From Clostridiales bacterium (lineage in GTDB: Bacteria; Bacillota; Clostridia; Oscillospirales; Oscillospiraceae), in assembly GCA_902362775.1 (NCBI GenBank), contig CABIXV010000008.1:36189-70806 (forward strand): DNA of 34,618 bases. Direction: 5' to 3'. A model generated the notes under the pieces. The model had not been told where the DNA came from. It did no database searches and saw only the letters and a program-made list of their open reading frames with translations. This document shows positions 32,933 through 34,618 of the stretch, in pieces; within the stretch, counting starts at the first letter, position 1, and every line of letters begins with the position of its first letter. The translations under genes were made by a program, and so were the position numbers.

Positions 32933-33514
32933 TCAATGATGTGGGATGAGCAGGGGTTGAAGCTGTTTTCCCTCCAGGGCGGCCTGGGCCGCGTCTGCCA
33001 CCAAAGAGAAATCAGATACTAAAGAAGTAGGCTTTCTCTCTGGGTCGTCTTGGCCAAAGGGAACGAAATAGATGTATTTTCTAGGCAGCAGGGCCCCGAT
33101 GCTCACGGCCGAGGCGGCCAGTCCGTCATTGGTAGAGGGGGCGATGACCAGGGGGCGGCTGTTGCGTAAATGAGCTTTGGCAGCCATAGTGACACTGGTG
33201 TCTGTCACTCCGTTGGCCAGCTTGCCCAGGGTGTTTCCGGTACAGGGGCAGATAATAAGCAGGTCCAGCAGCTTCTGGGGGCCAATAGGCTCTGCCGCCT
33301 TGACAGTGGAGATGACCCGGTGGTCACAGATGCGCTCCATTTCCCGCATCAGGTCGTGAGCTTTGCCGAAGCGGGTATCCGTGTCGGCAGTGCACTCGGA
33401 TACAATAGGCACCACATGGGTGAAGCGGGCTTTCACCTGCTCTAAGGCCTCCATGGCCTTGTGATGGGTGCAGAAGGACCCGCACACAGCGAATCCGACG
33501 GTTTTATCGATCAA
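32933..33514 (-). CDS. dpaB: Dipicolinate synthase subunit B (flavoprotein)
   Basis: The 193-aa flavin-fold protein (B. subtilis SpoVFB is about 200 aa) works with DpaA to oxidise dihydrodipicolinate to dipicolinic acid in the mother cell. Family stretches: VGFAVCGSFCTHHKAMEALE, LLIICPCTGNTLGKLANG (flavoprotein phosphate-binding loop), and RPLVIAPSTNDGLAASA. TTG at 33514 is selected because AAAGGAAG sits 6 bases upstream and the conserved IDKTVGFAVCGS follows; the earlier in-frame GTG at 33592 is not conserved. It follows dpaA by 85 bases and shares its transcript. Confidence 0.93.
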   Translation of the reverse strand: MIDKTVGFAVCGSFCTHHKAMEALEQVKARFTHVVPIVSECTADTDTRFGKAHDLMREMERICDHRVISTVKAAEPIGPQKLLDLLIICPCTGNTLGKLANGVTDTSVTMAAKAHLRNSRPLVIAPSTNDGLAASAVSIGALLPRKYIYFVPFGQDDPERKPTSLVSDFSLVADAAQAALEGKQLQPLLIPHH

Positions 33515-33599
33515 ATCAATCTTCCTTTCCAAATCAGACTGAATGTGAGGCGATTCGCGCCGGGGTACGTCTTGTACTTCCCTCCAGGGCACGCCCCTC

Positions 33600-34469
33600 T
33601 CAGTACCCCGCCTCTTGAAGCATATTATAAATGGTGGATTTAATGGCGGCCCCGGCGGTCACAGGGGCTACCTTACCGGGGAGGGACAGGGCCCAGATTA
33701 CTGTGAGGCCCAGCTCTCCCGCTGCCCTAAGGTCCACCCCGCCGGGCTTGGAGGCCAGGTCCAGGATGAGACAGTCCTCTTTGACATCCTCCAGTTCCAG
33801 CCGGCCCAGGACCTGGGCGGGGACTGTGTTGACGATCAGGTCATAGCCGCACAGCCATCCGGCTAGATGGGCCAGATGCTCGGTGCCCAGTCCCATGGCC
33901 TGGGCCCAAGCCAGCTGCTCATACCGGCGGGCCGCCACGGAAACCTTTGCTCCCAGAGCTTGGAAGCGTTGGGCGGTGAGCCGGCCCACCCGGCCAAAGC
34001 CCACGACCAGCACACGGGCGCCGTGGATTGTGATTGGTAAATGCTCCATGGCCAGTTGGATAGCTCCCTCCGCTGTGGGGACAGCGTTGGCTACCGCCAG
34101 CTCCTCCCGGGCGAAGTAGTCCCGAATGGTTAGCCCGCGGTGGGCAGCCAAAGCTAAGATTTCCGAGTCCAGCCGGCCGCCGCAGATAAACTGGCTGGGG
34201 CGAAGTGCATCTAATACGTCGGACAAGGGATGATCTGTTTGGGATAGAGGGGCGTTGAGAAGGCCGCCCTCTGTGGACACCAGCAGCGGCAGAACGACAC
34301 AGTCCGCCTTCTCGGCCTGAGACAGATCCTCCTCAGGGAGCGGGCCGGTAGAGCGGTCTTGCTCCAAAGCGTAAGTATGGACAGTGTGGCCGTCCAGGGC
34401 CAGCAGCTGGGCCAGCTTGGCCTGGCGCATATCGCCGCCCACCACCCAGATGTTCAGTTCGTGTTTCAT
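33600..34469 (-). CDS. dpaA: Dipicolinate synthase subunit A
   Basis: The 289-aa dehydrogenase-like subunit (SpoVFA) makes dipicolinic acid, which with calcium dries and stabilises the spore core. The N-terminal domain begins WVVGGDMRQAKLAQLLA. The NAD(P)-binding Rossmann fold has ARVLVVGFGRVGRLTAQRF (about 150-168), and the C-terminus has LPGKVAPVTAGAAIKSTIYN. GGAGGT is 6 bases before the ATG. The operon starts from a sigma-K-like promoter (34515-34544), placing expression late in the mother cell. Other B. subtilis operon members (asd, dapG, dapA) are not present here, as is common in Clostridia. Confidence 0.96.
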   Translation of the reverse strand: MKHELNIWVVGGDMRQAKLAQLLALDGHTVHTYALEQDRSTGPLPEEDLSQAEKADCVVLPLLVSTEGGLLNAPLSQTDHPLSDVLDALRPSQFICGGRLDSEILALAAHRGLTIRDYFAREELAVANAVPTAEGAIQLAMEHLPITIHGARVLVVGFGRVGRLTAQRFQALGAKVSVAARRYEQLAWAQAMGLGTEHLAHLAGWLCGYDLIVNTVPAQVLGRLELEDVKEDCLILDLASKPGGVDLRAAGELGLTVIWALSLPGKVAPVTAGAAIKSTIYNMLQEAGY

Positions 34470-34514
34470 AGCAGTACCTCCGAAGACCGCCTGAAGGGGG
34501 GCGGGTTTCTGAGC

Positions 34515-34544
34515 TATCCTATGCGCACGGCCGGGCCACGGTGC
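34515..34544 (-). promoter_or_regulatory. Putative sigma-K promoter of dpaA-dpaB
   Basis: On the minus strand GCACC (34540-34544), a 16-base spacer and CATAGGATA (34515-34523) match the sigma-K pattern (AC at -35; CATAnnnTA at -10). spoVF is sigma-K dependent in B. subtilis. The start codon lies about 45 bases beyond the -10. The remaining 34545-34618 shows no gene. Confidence 0.6.
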
Positions 34545-34618
34545 GGGGGGAATGAGAATGGAGAGAAGAGATGGAAGATGGAGAGAGCGTGACGACCTTG
34601 TTACGCCGTGTAGAGGGG

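Overview
The window looks like a chromosomal segment of a moderately high-GC, spore-forming Clostridia member, most likely gut Oscillospiraceae (Flavonifractor/Lawsonibacter/Oscillibacter-like). That placement is inferred, not searched. The evidence is a class III (Firmicutes-type) fructose-1,6-bisphosphatase, a CIRCE-controlled hrcA-grpE-dnaK-dnaJ operon, the dipicolinate synthase pair dpaA/dpaB, a Spo0A-type DNA-binding domain, an SLH-anchored surface protein and strong AAAGGAGG-type ribosome binding sites.

Layout. 1-3.1 kb (minus): a HAD phosphatase cut by the window edge, an intergenic unit with promoter and terminator that probably makes a ~158-nt RNA, and fbp. 3.3-8.5 kb: two MATE exporters (plus) flanking a small membrane protein and prfC (minus). 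8.6-12.5 kb: a 903-aa SLH surface protein, a hemolysin III/PAQR membrane protein and a 56-aa 2[4Fe-4S] ferredoxin. 12.6-15 kb: a stand-alone clpC. 15.1-17.3 kb (minus): a DUF1538 membrane protein translationally coupled to a double PII-like regulator. 17.7-20.1 kb: a lower-GC patch with an XRE/S24-like regulator, a Spo0A C-terminal domain protein lacking a receiver, and a PAS-only protein. 20.4-20.85 kb: two modules of densely packed hairpins. 20.85-22.5 kb (minus): tmRNA (ssrA), a cyclophilin and smpB, so both partners of trans-translation sit together. 22.5-26.9 kb: thiamine pyrophosphokinase (minus), then cysteine desulfurase, a third MATE exporter and an MBL-fold hydrolase (plus). 26.9-27.1 kb: a tiny ribbon-helix-helix regulator with its own operator. 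27.2-32.6 kb: the class I heat-shock operon, including an extra 45-aa cysteine-rich membrane peptide between grpE and dnaK. 32.6-34.6 kb: a 53-aa membrane peptide and dpaA-dpaB behind a sigma-K-like promoter.

Protein quality control dominates the set: HrcA-GrpE-DnaK-DnaJ, ClpC, tmRNA/SmpB, cyclophilin and RF3. The least-explained systems are the DUF1538/PII pair, the receiverless Spo0A/PAS/XRE patch, the hairpin-array modules beside ssrA, the intergenic small RNA upstream of the HAD gene, and the two small membrane peptides.
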